Shown here: in pieces, positions 20,945 through 29,101 of the stretch
How the letters are laid out: every line of letters starts with the position of its first letter
Position numbering within the stretch: the first letter of the stretch is position 1
NCBI GenBank assembly: GCA_018806915.1
Contig: JAGKQI010000077.1
Coordinates: 151,293-215,292 of the forward strand
Direction: 5' to 3'
Length of the DNA: 64,000 bases
Origin: Phytophthora colocasiae
Taxonomy: Eukaryota > Oomycota > Peronosporomycetes > Peronosporales > Peronosporaceae
Notes under the pieces: model-generated
Told to the model about the DNA's origin: nothing
Database searches by the model: none
What the model saw: the letters and a program-made list of their open reading frames with translations, nothing else
Translations under genes and position numbers: made by a program

Positions 20945-23263
20945 ATGTCTCTCTTCAATGTCGAAATCGATCGACCTGCCGCCAGCTCTTATCGCTGCGG
21001 CTTCTGCTCTCACAGAGCACAGGGCGCACTGCCAACGCGTACCAGGCTTCCTTGGAAGCCCAGCAACATGTCTGCAAAGGGTGCAAACCCAGACGCGCAA
21101 GCGTCTTCACGGAAGAAGGCTGCAAAGCCAACTTCCAAGCCAGCCAAGCCTCGCGGCAAGGCTTCGGCACTTCATGAGGCCACCGATGTGGCCTCCAGGG
21201 CTCTTAGCTCGCCCAGCAGCACTGCTGCGACGGCTAGCCCTAGCCAAAGGCGCAGTAGGTCTCCGTCCCTACCGCCTGATACTCGACCGAATCCTCGGTT
21301 CGAGTATAGGGACCATAGTCCCGGTTCCTGGAGTCCTTCCGAACAGGAAGCGACTCTTGTCATCTACTCGGGCGACGAGAGCGACAACGGCGACGCCGAG
21401 GGCAAGCCTGCGGCGGGTGCTCCGACCACGGAGGAGCACCATGGAGACAAGGACACCGCGTCCAAGTCTCCCGACAACACCAGCGGCCGTGGTGGCGACA
21501 CTACGCTACCACCTGTCAGACATCTGACACTTGCTGAAGGGCGCGAACGCGCCCGGGCCATTCAGGCAGAGGAGAAGGTGCCCAGCACCAACTCCAAGAA
21601 GCGTCATGCTTCACAGTCTCCTCGTCAAGACATGACAAGGAGAAGGGAGCTCGAAGAGATCTTCGGCCCCGACGACGTCGACGATGACGACGCCGATGAG
21701 GAGGAGGGGCTCATCCGCGAGCCCCAAGAGATCACTAACGATCTCGATGAGCAGCAAGAGCTCTTTCAGGCTGCTCAACAGCCAATGCGCACCGCACCAA
21801 CGGTCGCAGGTGGGTCTCATCAACACGATGAGGACTCTGCCCACCAGCGGGGCTACTACCCGCCCGATCAAGGCTCGGGAGCTGCTGCGTATCTCGAGCA
21901 GCTCCAGGACCCGCGTCCTCTCATAGGGGGCCATACCTCCAAAGGCGCCTATGAGCGGGCCTTGGTTCAGAAAGAACCTCTCTTTCAAGGCAACCTCTCT
22001 GTTGCCAGGTGCGTGCTTCTAGCACAGCACCGAATTCCTCTCAAGGAATTCACCTCGCTTCGCAAGAAGCCTGAGACTAAGGGTGGTCTCAAGCCCACAT
22101 GGGGTTACCCATGGGTTCTCCCAGAGAACACTGCGTCGTGGGTCGACGCTGAGGACCTCTTTTGGCAATGGGTCCGGTTGACAGTCAAGTCAACCCAGGA
22201 GTACATGTACAACAAACTCCGTGACGAAGATCACCTGGAGGACATCCTCCGCCTCCGGGACCTTCGTGTCTAGTTTGCCCACCTCGTAGGCAAACGGCAG
22301 CTCCATCATCAGATGGAGCGACTGAGAACTGAGTCTCAGTCCAGCGCTCACAATGAGCGCGGGTATGGAACACATACACCTGTGTTCAAACCCCGTTCAG
22401 CGGCTAAGAAGCCGCGGACTACTTACGAGGCTGCCGCCGTGCCTCTTCCCAGCACGCGACAGCCTTCGGGCAGTCAACCTGGAGCCGCTCAATCGGCTCC
22501 CAGGTACTCTGCGACGCAGGGTACCCGCGCCACTTCACTCGGAGCTGGCGCTTCCCACCGCGACGCCGCTCCTGGAGAACCCGCTCCACATGGTAGTGGC
22601 GTTCTCCGTTCCGGTCAAGCAAAGCCGGAGGAGGCCTCGCTCGACTGCTCTTTCGAGCCGTCCCCGACGTTGGGGACTCAGAGGCCTTCGACTGGGCCTC
22701 TTGACCAACTTGTTGCTGAGCAACAGGAGGAGATCCGTCTCCTCCGAGCGCGTGTCCTTGCGCTTGAGGGTGCTCTTGGTCTTGAGCATGGCGGCCAAGC
22801 TGCCCCTGCAGCCGACCTGCCTGGTGTCTTGCGCCAGTTGGAAGACCTGCGTCTCGCGATGCAGGATCTTCATGGTCGTGTAGACCGTAGTGCCTCTTCG
22901 CGGGCACTTGACTCCCTTCGTCAAGAGGTCTACGACCTTCAGGCGACGATGTCTCGCCGGGAGTCGCAACCGTACGCGTACTCCCCGTCGTCGCGCGACT
23001 CGCGCCTAGGGGCCTACTCGCTTGGCCCCTCGGTGTATCCACACCGCTCGTACCTTCCACCGGGGTACGGCTTCGCCCCTGGGAGTCACCAAACTCCCTA
23101 TTACCTGGGGCGCTCTGCGCCTGACGCTCAACCTCGCGTCGAGGAGGTTCACTCTCCTCCTCGCGGCCGCCTTCAACCTTTTGAGGGGCCGCATGACCCT
23201 GAGGGTCATGGTACCGCTTCAGACGACCCACATAAAACGTCGGGTGGGTCGTCATCGACTTAG
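20945..23263 (+). pseudogene. Antisense gene of Gypsy-C, one TAG; unknown protein with coiled coil
   Basis: Opposite to gag-pol and starting just inside the 3' LTR. One frame of 773 codons runs from 20945 to 23263, broken only by TAG at 22271-22273; the right-arm copy has CAG there. Order: Ser/Lys/Pro-rich N-terminus (about 30-230), strongly acidic DDVDDDDADEEEG (about 245), a compact Trp-rich segment (about 320-450: WGYPWVLP, LFWQWVRL), a second disordered part, then a coiled coil (LVAEQQEEIRLLRARVLAL and LRQEVYDLQATM, about 590-680). The 3' 850 bp overlaps the chromodomain end of pol on the other strand. I do not recognise the family; Gypsy-D has the same layout. A nuclear or particle-associated role would be a guess. 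Confidence 0.7.
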
Positions 23264-23819
23264 GCAAGTCGATCGTGTAGGCAGCACCGTGCCTACTCAG
23301 GACCTTAAAGGGTCCAATAAAGCGATGCTTCAACTTGTTGCTCACCGTGGAGCTAACAGTGTTAAGAGGTAGGTTCCTAGTGTCGAGTAGCACTAAGTCA
23401 CCCACATTAAATACACTTAAGTTTCCTCTCCCATGTTGGTCTGAGTACTCCTTTTGCTTGTCCTGTGCGAGTGCCATTGCATCTCGCACCCGGCTGATCA
23501 CATTCAGCCTGTTGCCGACAAATGTCGACAACTTCTTCCGCAACGCGGCTGGTTCCACACCGGAAACCTGGGAGGAAAGCTCTTTCCGAGCCTCTCCCCC
23601 ACTTACTCTCGAAGCCGCGGTGCCCCCACCCAGTGTGAGCGGCACCTGGGGGTTCCGAAGCCCGTTAGTAGAACGGCGTGAACCCCGTTGACGCGTGTAC
23701 CGCGTTGTTGAGTGCAAACTCAACCATAGGCAGCTGCGCTGACCAAGAGCGCGGCGCCTCAGCGCAAAAACTGCGCAGCACGTCCTCAACCACTCGGTTG
23801 ACGCGCTCAGTCTGACCAT
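22419..23819 (-). CDS. Gypsy-C integrase C-terminus and chromodomain
   Basis: 466-codon frame overlapping the end of the RT-integrase frame; a one-base shift near 23690 (TPFY then NGLRNP) separates them, and the right arm keeps the frame across that point. It contains the GPF module (HRFIGPFKVLSRH, near 23290), a long low-complexity stretch that is the complement of the antisense coiled coil, and a terminal chromodomain (YHVERVLQERR..LRVKWRGYPASQSTWEP, about 22480-22620). The chromodomain places the element among chromoviruses. Confidence 0.82.
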   Translation of the reverse strand: MVRLSASTEWLRTCCAVFALRRRALGQRSCLWLSLHSTTRYTRQRGSRRSTNGLRNPQVPLTLGGGTAASRVSGGEARKELSSQVSGVEPAALRKKLSTFVGNRLNVISRVRDAMALAQDKQKEYSDQHGRGNLSVFNVGDLVLLDTRNLPLNTVSSTVSNKLKHRFIGPFKVLSRHGAAYTIDLPKSMTTHPTFYVGRLKRYHDPQGHAAPQKVEGGREEESEPPRREVERQAQSAPGNREFGDSQGRSRTPVEGTSGVDTPRGQASRPLGASRATTGSTRTVATPGETSSPEGRRPLDEGSQVPAKRHYGLHDHEDPASRDAGLPTGARHQAGRLQGQLGRHAQDQEHPQAQGHALGGDGSPPVAQQQVGQEAQSKASESPTSGTARKSSRARPPPALLDRNGERHYHVERVLQERRRGGKRQLRVKWRGYPASQSTWEPIERLQVDCPKAVACWEEARRQPRK

Positions 23820-25665
23820 CGGTCTGCGGATGGTCCGCTGTTGACATCGTCAACCGTGTTCCAAGCAATTGGAACAGCGTTTTCCAAAACGCAGCCGTAA
23901 ACCGCGGGTCGCGGTCAGAGACAACAGTCTCAGGCAACCCGTGATAGCGAAACACGCTATCAAGGAACAACTTCGCAGTCTGTTCCCCGGTAATGGTCTC
24001 AGAGACCGGAGCAAGATGCACCATCTTGCTCAACCGGCATACAAACACCACAATGCCGGTGTTCTTCTGGTCATCGGCCGGAAGGCCGAAGACAAAGTCG
24101 AGACTCATCGACTTCCAGCAGTCCAGTGGGACTGGCAGGCTCTGCAGCGGAGCCGACGCGTGCCCCGCAGGCTTCACGCGCTGACATGTTTCACATGTCT
24201 TGATGTACTTGGCCACCCACTTGTACATGTGGGCCCACCAAAACATCAAAGAGACCCCATGATAGGTCTTCTCTCGGCCCAAGTGGCCACTCGAAGGCAC
24301 ATCGTGTGCCTCGTGAAGTATATCATACTTCAGATCCTCGTCGTTCGGAACAACGACCCGCGGAGGATCCCCGGGCTCCACCCGATAGTGGAGCAGGCCA
24401 TCGGCCCACTCATAGCGGTGGAGCCGTGCCCGCTGTCGAGGCGTAAGCCATTCGACCTTGGCATCCGTGCCAGCGGACAAATACCGCACAATAGGGGCGA
24501 GGGCGTCATCGTCCCGATACGCCAAGCGTATTCGATCGTAAAGATCCGTCGTGGCCCGACTAATATGAGCGAACTCATAATCGGGTCTGCGCGACAAAGC
24601 GTCGGCAAGCGTGTTGAGCTTGCCAGGCTTGTATTCAACGCGGAAGTTATACTCCGCGAAGAATGACAGCCAACGCGCCATCCGCTGCGATAAGTGCGGC
24701 GTATGGATGACTGTCCGCAAGGACGCGTGGTCCGTATAGACCACAAAGGGCCTTGAGCCCAGAAGATGCACCCTGAACTTGACAAGGGCATACTTCATCG
24801 ACAAGAGTTCCTTGTCGTGAACGGGATAATTCCGTTCGGCAGCCTTCAGCTGCCTGGACTGGAACGAGATCACCCTATCTCGTCCCTCATCGTCCTGTTG
24901 CAATAGCGCACATCCAATTGCATAGTCGGAAGCGTCACAGACAACGCTAAACGACTTGGCATCGTCCGGCAACGCCAGGACGGGCGCGCATTGCAAGCTC
25001 GCCTTGATGCTATCAAAAGCATTCTGGTGCTGGCGCTCCCAGCACCACTCGGCCTCCTTCTTCAGAAGGTCCGACAAAGGCTTTGCGAGTCCCGCATAGC
25101 CAGCACTGTACTTGTGCAAGTAGTTGTCTAAGCCCAACCGCTTCCTCAGGTCCTTCTGTGACCGAGGAACAGGCCATGCCGCAATGGCTTTGACCTTGTC
25201 AGGATCCGCTCGGACCCCGACGCTGCTGACGAAGCAGCCGAGGACCTTAATCTCCTCAGCTGCGAAGACGCACTTGTCGATGTTGGCATAGAGCTTGTTA
25301 GCTCTCATGACCTCAAACACTCGACGGAGGTGCTCTCGATGCACCTCTATAGCCGTCTTGCCTCCCTCGGCACGGCTATGGACGAATATATCGTCAAAGT
25401 ACGTCTGCGTGAACGCACGCAAAGGTCTAAACAACTGTGTGACCAAGCGATTGAAGGTCGCTGGTGCGTTGGATAGACCTTGTGGCATTACCAGCCACTC
25501 CCAGAGCATACCGCTCGGCGTGCTCACGGCCGTGAGCGGGATATCACACTCCCGCATCAGGATCTGGTAGTATCCATCCACCAGATCCAGCGCGCTATAC
25601 AGCGTGCAGCCGGCCATGTTGTTCAACAACACATCCTTGCGAGGGATCGGCGTCTGTGCTGGCAC
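23665..25665 (-). CDS. pol: Gypsy-C reverse transcriptase (C-terminal part), RNase H and integrase
   Basis: 666 open codons. RT: aspartate block LDLVDGYY at 27-33 (Asp30), MPQGLSNAP at 60-68, catalytic YFDD at 89-92. RNase H keeps Asp244 (CDASDY), Glu286 (DKELL), Asp312 (TDHAS) and Asp355 (LADALSRR). Integrase has the zinc module His454, His461, Cys491, Cys494 and the catalytic triad Asp523, Asp584 and Glu620, with 35 residues between the last two. All key residues are intact, so this is potentially active as part of a polyprotein. The N-terminal fingers of RT lie upstream in other frames. Confidence 0.92.
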   Translation of the reverse strand: MPAQTPIPRKDVLLNNMAGCTLYSALDLVDGYYQILMRECDIPLTAVSTPSGMLWEWLVMPQGLSNAPATFNRLVTQLFRPLRAFTQTYFDDIFVHSRAEGGKTAIEVHREHLRRVFEVMRANKLYANIDKCVFAAEEIKVLGCFVSSVGVRADPDKVKAIAAWPVPRSQKDLRKRLGLDNYLHKYSAGYAGLAKPLSDLLKKEAEWCWERQHQNAFDSIKASLQCAPVLALPDDAKSFSVVCDASDYAIGCALLQQDDEGRDRVISFQSRQLKAAERNYPVHDKELLSMKYALVKFRVHLLGSRPFVVYTDHASLRTVIHTPHLSQRMARWLSFFAEYNFRVEYKPGKLNTLADALSRRPDYEFAHISRATTDLYDRIRLAYRDDDALAPIVRYLSAGTDAKVEWLTPRQRARLHRYEWADGLLHYRVEPGDPPRVVVPNDEDLKYDILHEAHDVPSSGHLGREKTYHGVSLMFWWAHMYKWVAKYIKTCETCQRVKPAGHASAPLQSLPVPLDCWKSMSLDFVFGLPADDQKNTGIVVFVCRLSKMVHLAPVSETITGEQTAKLFLDSVFRYHGLPETVVSDRDPRFTAAFWKTLFQLLGTRLTMSTADHPQTDGQTERVNRVVEDVLRSFCAEAPRSWSAQLPMVEFALNNAVHASTGFTPFY

Positions 25666-25676
25666 AGTCGCGCTGT

Positions 25677-26333
25677 TCAGCTTATTGTAAGCATGAACCA
25701 GACGCCACTTCCCGTTCGGCTTGCGAACGCAGAAGGTTGGCGTCGAGTGCGGGACTTCGATTCCCGCACCATTCCCGCTTTCGCCTTAGCGGCGAAGAAC
25801 GCGTCAATGACGTCGCTCTGCTCTCGGGGCAGGGGGCCATTGACGCGTGACACAATACTTTGTGCCTGGCACGAGATCAATCTCGTGCCTGATCCCTCGG
25901 TCTGGTGGGGAGCTTTGAGGGTGGGTCCTTGGACACCACGTCCTCAGACTCCTTCACTAAAGGATACAGCGGATCCTTTGGATTCTTCAGAATCTCGGAG
26001 CCCGTGCGCGACGCACGTTGCTTCCGGAACTCCTCCAGGACGTCTTCGTCCATCACTGAGGAGGAGTTCAACTCCTCCTGGAGTGGGCTCCGGCCTAAGG
26101 AGAACCATCTCCGATATCTCCCCGGCCTTCAACTCGGCCAGGAAGTCCTCCATCGCGACTTCCTCGAGGTTCAATAGCTCTGATACCTCAGGCAGGGTGC
26201 CAACTCGACGGCCCCTGCCTTCACGCGATGCCCGGTCACGCCGTCGAAGATGTGATAGCATTCTTCGACCGACTGTGACCCAGGAGCCTTTAGCTCCTGT
26301 CCCAAGTCCTCGTGGACTTCTTCGGATGGTATT
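25677..26333 (-). pseudogene. Gypsy-C linker and RT N-terminus, frameshifted
   Basis: Contains the conserved [19 protein letters not shown] entry to RT (near 25870-25830) and the linker segments upstream ([20 protein letters not shown]), in at least three frames (26261-25944, 26071-25877, 25880-25677). The breaks are single-base shifts; the right arm is broken at different points, so some may be sequence errors. Confidence 0.75.
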
Positions 26334-27479
26334 CTACCAACCCGGCTTACGACCATGGCGTGGGGTTAACTTACCCACGCCAGGTGGTGCCACTACGATG
26401 GCATCACGAGCCCTCATGGCTCCGTGCGGAACTGCGTTACCCGCATCGGAAGCACCCTTGGTGTCTTCCTGATCAGTTATGGTCTGAGCGACCTTGCGTG
26501 GAACTACTTCTCTCACGCCTGGTGATGCCACTACTTCGGCATCACGAGCCCTCGTGGCTCCATGCGGAACTCTGTTACCCGCATCAGTTATGGTCTGAGC
26601 GACCTGGCGTCGAACTACTTCTCGTACGCCTGGCGATGCCACTACTTCGGCATCGCGAGCCATCTTGGCTTCCTGCGGAACTCTTTGATCCGCTTGTGGA
26701 CCTAAGTTACCCACCTGGTTAGTGCTCTCGGGCACTACCACAGTCGCAGCCTGTACGTCGCTGCGACTTCGTGCGTGGGGCCCTGCTATCGTTGCAGACC
26801 CACACGTAGGGCAAGGGCCTCCGCCCGTTGCCCCAGCCATCCATGGCCCACGATCACTTCTCGTGTGGGGCGATGTAGCACCGACTACACCAGCCCCCAA
26901 ATACTCCTCGGACGCTGCCGCGTCCTGGCGGTTCCAGCGAACGCCCTTAGTCCTGACAGAGGTGGGAACATGACTCACCAAAGCTCTGTCAGAGACTGCA
27001 GGCCGGCTAGCCCCAATGGCTTTGCCGCGCCAATCGATCCAGGGCTCGTGCTTCTCAAGCCACGGCATCCCTAGGATCAAGTCGTACTTGTCCATCTCGA
27101 GGACAATGAACGACTCCACGCTGTCGAAGTCCTCAAACTTCACAGCCAGGTCCACTTGGACCTTTGGTATTTCCACCACCGTACCATCAGTTAGTCGTAC
27201 AGCGACTAGCCCACTTCCCTCACTCTCGCGTAGAACGTCCTCAAACTTGCCGCGGTTCCTCGCGACAGTTTGCCGGCGAGCAAAGTTCTTGCTCGCCCCA
27301 GAGTCTATCAAGACTCTAAAGGAGTTGTTAAACCCCCGTACACTCGCGTGAACCACCAGCAGCCCACCGCCCTTCTCCGCTTTCAGAGCCCCAAGCCTCT
27401 CTGGGGCTAAGTCTCCAGTGCGTGTGCCTCCCGCACCACCCTCATGGGGACTTAGTGTTTCCCCAGTAGGGTGGGGCGC
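26334..27479 (-). CDS. Gypsy-C protease and repeat-bearing linker
   Basis: Part of a 531-codon frame (27929-26334). Retropepsin motifs are [12 protein letters not shown] near 27310 and LILGMPWLEKHEPWIDW near 27060. The linker that follows contains three imperfect copies of a segment of about 30 residues (RARDAEVVASPGVREVV type, 26390-26700). Here protease is in the same frame as the end of gag, unlike Gypsy-D; see the slippery-site finding. Confidence 0.8.
   Translation of the reverse strand, partial: APHPTGETLSPHEGGAGGTRTGDLAPERLGALKAEKGGGLLVVHASVRGFNNSFRVLIDSGASKNFARRQTVARNRGKFEDVLRESEGSGLVAVRLTDGTVVEIPKVQVDLAVKFEDFDSVESFIVLEMDKYDLILGMPWLEKHEPWIDWRGKAIGASRPAVSDRALVSHVPTSVRTKGVRWNRQDAAASEEYLGAGVVGATSPHTRSDRGPWMAGATGGGPCPTCGSATIAGPHARSRSDVQAATVVVPESTNQVGNLGPQADQRVPQEAKMARDAEVVASPGVREVVRRQVAQTITDAGNRVPHGATRARDAEVVASPGVREVVPRKVAQTITDQEDTKGASDAGNAVPHGAMRARDAIVVAPPGVGKLTPRHGRKPGW
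26385..26700 (-). repeat. Tandem repeats in the Gypsy-C linker, each with an 8-bp hairpin
   Basis: Each unit holds an inverted repeat: GTGATGCC/GGCATCAC at 26522 and 26538, GCGATGCC/GGCATCGC at 26633 and 26649, both with the loop ACTACTTC. The second stem base pair is T-A in one and C-G in the other. The third unit (26386) has a mismatch here but is perfect in the right arm near 58237. Confidence 0.75.
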
Positions 27480-27487
27480 CCTACTGG
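27463..27487 (-). promoter_or_regulatory. Hairpin at the gag-protease junction of Gypsy-C
   Basis: A 9-bp perfect stem CCAGTAGGG/CCCTACTGG with a 7-nt loop, equivalent in place to the Gypsy-D and Gypsy-F hairpins. The upstream heptamer reads GGGAAC instead of GGGAAAC, which puts gag and protease in one frame. Confidence 0.6.
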
Positions 27488-28484
27488 TCCCCGGCGTTCC
27501 CTGACTCTTGGGCGCCGGCTTCTTCCAGCGGCCCTTAGAGCCTTGAGGCTTGGAAGACCTCTTCCATTGCCCCCAGAGGGCAGACACGTGCGAAGTGTCC
27601 GAAACGCCCGCACTCGAAACAGCGGATGCGTTTCTGCTCGGCGAGCCCCAAGTCCATAGGGGCTGGTCCCGAGCCTGCTCCATTCCCAGGAGCACTGGCC
27701 GACGCCGTCGTCGGCCCGCTGTGGCCTGCCACGCAGAGGCAGGAGTCTGAGCCTGTGTATGGCTGTACTCCTCCTGTAGCGCGACTTGAATCGCCTCCTC
27801 CATCGTGTTGACCTGCACGCGGAACAGTTGCGTGCGGGCCGGGCTTACTCTTAAGCCGTCCATGAACACAGTTACTTGGATGTGTTCAGGTAGGGGGTTC
27901 CCTACCAGAGATGCCGCGAGAACGCGCATCTCTTGGATGTACTCGTGCAGGTCACGTTTCCCTTGCTTGCAGGCTAGGAAGCGTGACCGCTGGCGATACT
28001 CATAGTTCGCCGGGAGGAATGCGGCCCGAAGCTGTTCGCACAGCTGGGCCCAGGATGTAAAACATCCAGGCGACGTCGCTTCGCGCGTGTACGCCCATGT
28101 CTTCGCTCGACCCCGAGGTTAGATAGCGCGAAAGCGACCCGAAGTCGCTCCACCGAGATGAGAGCCGCCTCCATGGCGAGCCTCTCCAACTTCTCGGATC
28201 CAGAAGTGAAGGTTTTCACCTTCTTTCCCTTCATAGGGAAGAACCTTGAGTCTTAAAGGCTTGGGCTGAACCGGCCTCGGTTCAACCACAGGAGCCTCAA
28301 AGGTTCCTCGAACGTGCTCAATGAGCCCACGTTCGTACATGTCGAACGCCGCCACGCGTTCGACCTGCTCGGCCGGCGTCGCCGCCGCCAAGCTTCGGAA
28401 GGCATCCATCCCAAAGATGCCCGCCATCTTCCGGACCGACTCAAACTGAGAGTCGGTCAAGTGAGGAAACTCACTTCGATCCAT
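27480..28484 (-). pseudogene. gag: Gypsy-C gag, frameshifted
   Basis: Starts at ATG 28484 (MDRSEFPHLTDSQF) with a capsid-like alpha-helical N-terminus, then breaks near 28200 and again downstream. The single zinc knuckle CFECGRFGHFARVC (near 27600) is out of frame with protease here. In the right arm, homopolymers near 57070 are one C and one G longer, restoring the knuckle-protease frame, so the left-arm break is probably a deletion or a base-calling error. Confidence 0.78.
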
Positions 28485-28548
28485 GATGGCCAACTACTTC
28501 TGGCCACAGAGGATTCAGGTAATCAATCTACCCGCGTAGGCGTAGGAT

Positions 28549-28566
28549 TGACTACAAGTGCTACCA
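28549..28566 (-). other. Primer binding site of Gypsy-C
   Basis: Minus strand TGGTAGCACTTGTAGTCA lies two bases after the LTR. The identical site is used by Gypsy-D (41805), so both families should be primed by the same tRNA. Confidence 0.65.
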
Positions 28567-28568
28567 AG

Positions 28569-28883
28569 TGTGACGGGGGTCACACAGCACTTCACACAGA
28601 GGAAGGCTTGGAGTATACTAACTCCTAGTGAACGGCAGTTCACTCGGTCCCAAAGACTTGGGGAGACTAACTAAAGATTAGGTAGATTTAAGACTGAATA
28701 TATTATAGATACTTGTTAGCTTGGCCTGCAATACAAACTAAAAGATATCTATAGTGTAACCTATATAGAAGGTGATAGGTGGCTGCGGAGCCACCTGCCA
28801 CGTGTCACCATGATGTGTGACACACCAAATGTATCCACCTCGGAAGAGTGACTAAAGTCACTCTTCAATGTAACCCCGTTACA
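28569..28883 (-). repeat. Gypsy-C 5' LTR
   Basis: 315 bp, near-identical to 20573-20888, starting TGTAACGGGG on the minus strand. The two LTRs differ at only a few positions, so the insertion is recent relative to Gypsy-A. Confidence 0.92.
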
Positions 28884-28888
28884 CTCCC
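28884..28888. repeat. Target site duplication of Gypsy-C, right copy (CTCCC)
   Basis: Partner of 20568-20572. Confidence 0.85.
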
Positions 28889-29101
28889 TCAGTGTGAAGA
28901 CTAAGAAGCAGCGCTTCGAAGAGCAGAGCTGGGACTCGTTGAGGTCGAGTCCCTACTACGAAGTTCTGCGGGAGTACAAGGATGTACTCCCGGACGAGAT
29001 TCCTTCGGAGCTTCCGAAGGATAAGGGCGTACAGCACGAGATTGATCTCGTGCCGGGCACGAAGTACTGTGTTACACGGTGGTGGCCACTGCCGAGTGAA
29101 C
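28884..29101 (+). pseudogene. Gypsy-F, fragment leading into RT
   Basis: Continues the Gypsy-F thread after Gypsy-C. It encodes the segment before RT (FEEQSWDSLRSSPYYEVL and [19 protein letters not shown]), homologous to the same region of Gypsy-C and -D. It is cut at about 29101 by an abrupt junction with Gypsy-G in the opposite orientation. The RT catalytic region is absent. Confidence 0.8.

Larger units (their letters stand above)
20573..28883 (-). mobile_element. Gypsy-C, full-length chromodomain element inserted in Gypsy-F
   Basis: LTRs of 315-316 bp, primer site, gag, protease, linker, RT-RNase H-integrase, chromodomain, antisense gene on the opposite strand, polypurine tract and 3' LTR; 8.3 kb in all. 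A 5-bp duplication CTCCC proves a clean insertion. The catalytic part of pol is open over 666 codons. An inverted second copy lies at 55788-64000. Coding and LTR sequence is dense in perfect short inverted repeats. Confidence 0.92.

Noticed and set aside
22313..23263. Antisense frame as a mere shadow of pol
   Set aside because: It forms one 773-codon frame with the part at 20945-22270, which has no pol coding opposite it, and it encodes an ordered coiled coil where the pol strand is low-complexity.
25480..26472. 330-codon plus-strand frame in Gypsy-C
   Set aside because: It is the complement of the RT entry, linker and protease region; the minus strand shows recognisable motifs and the plus strand shows none.
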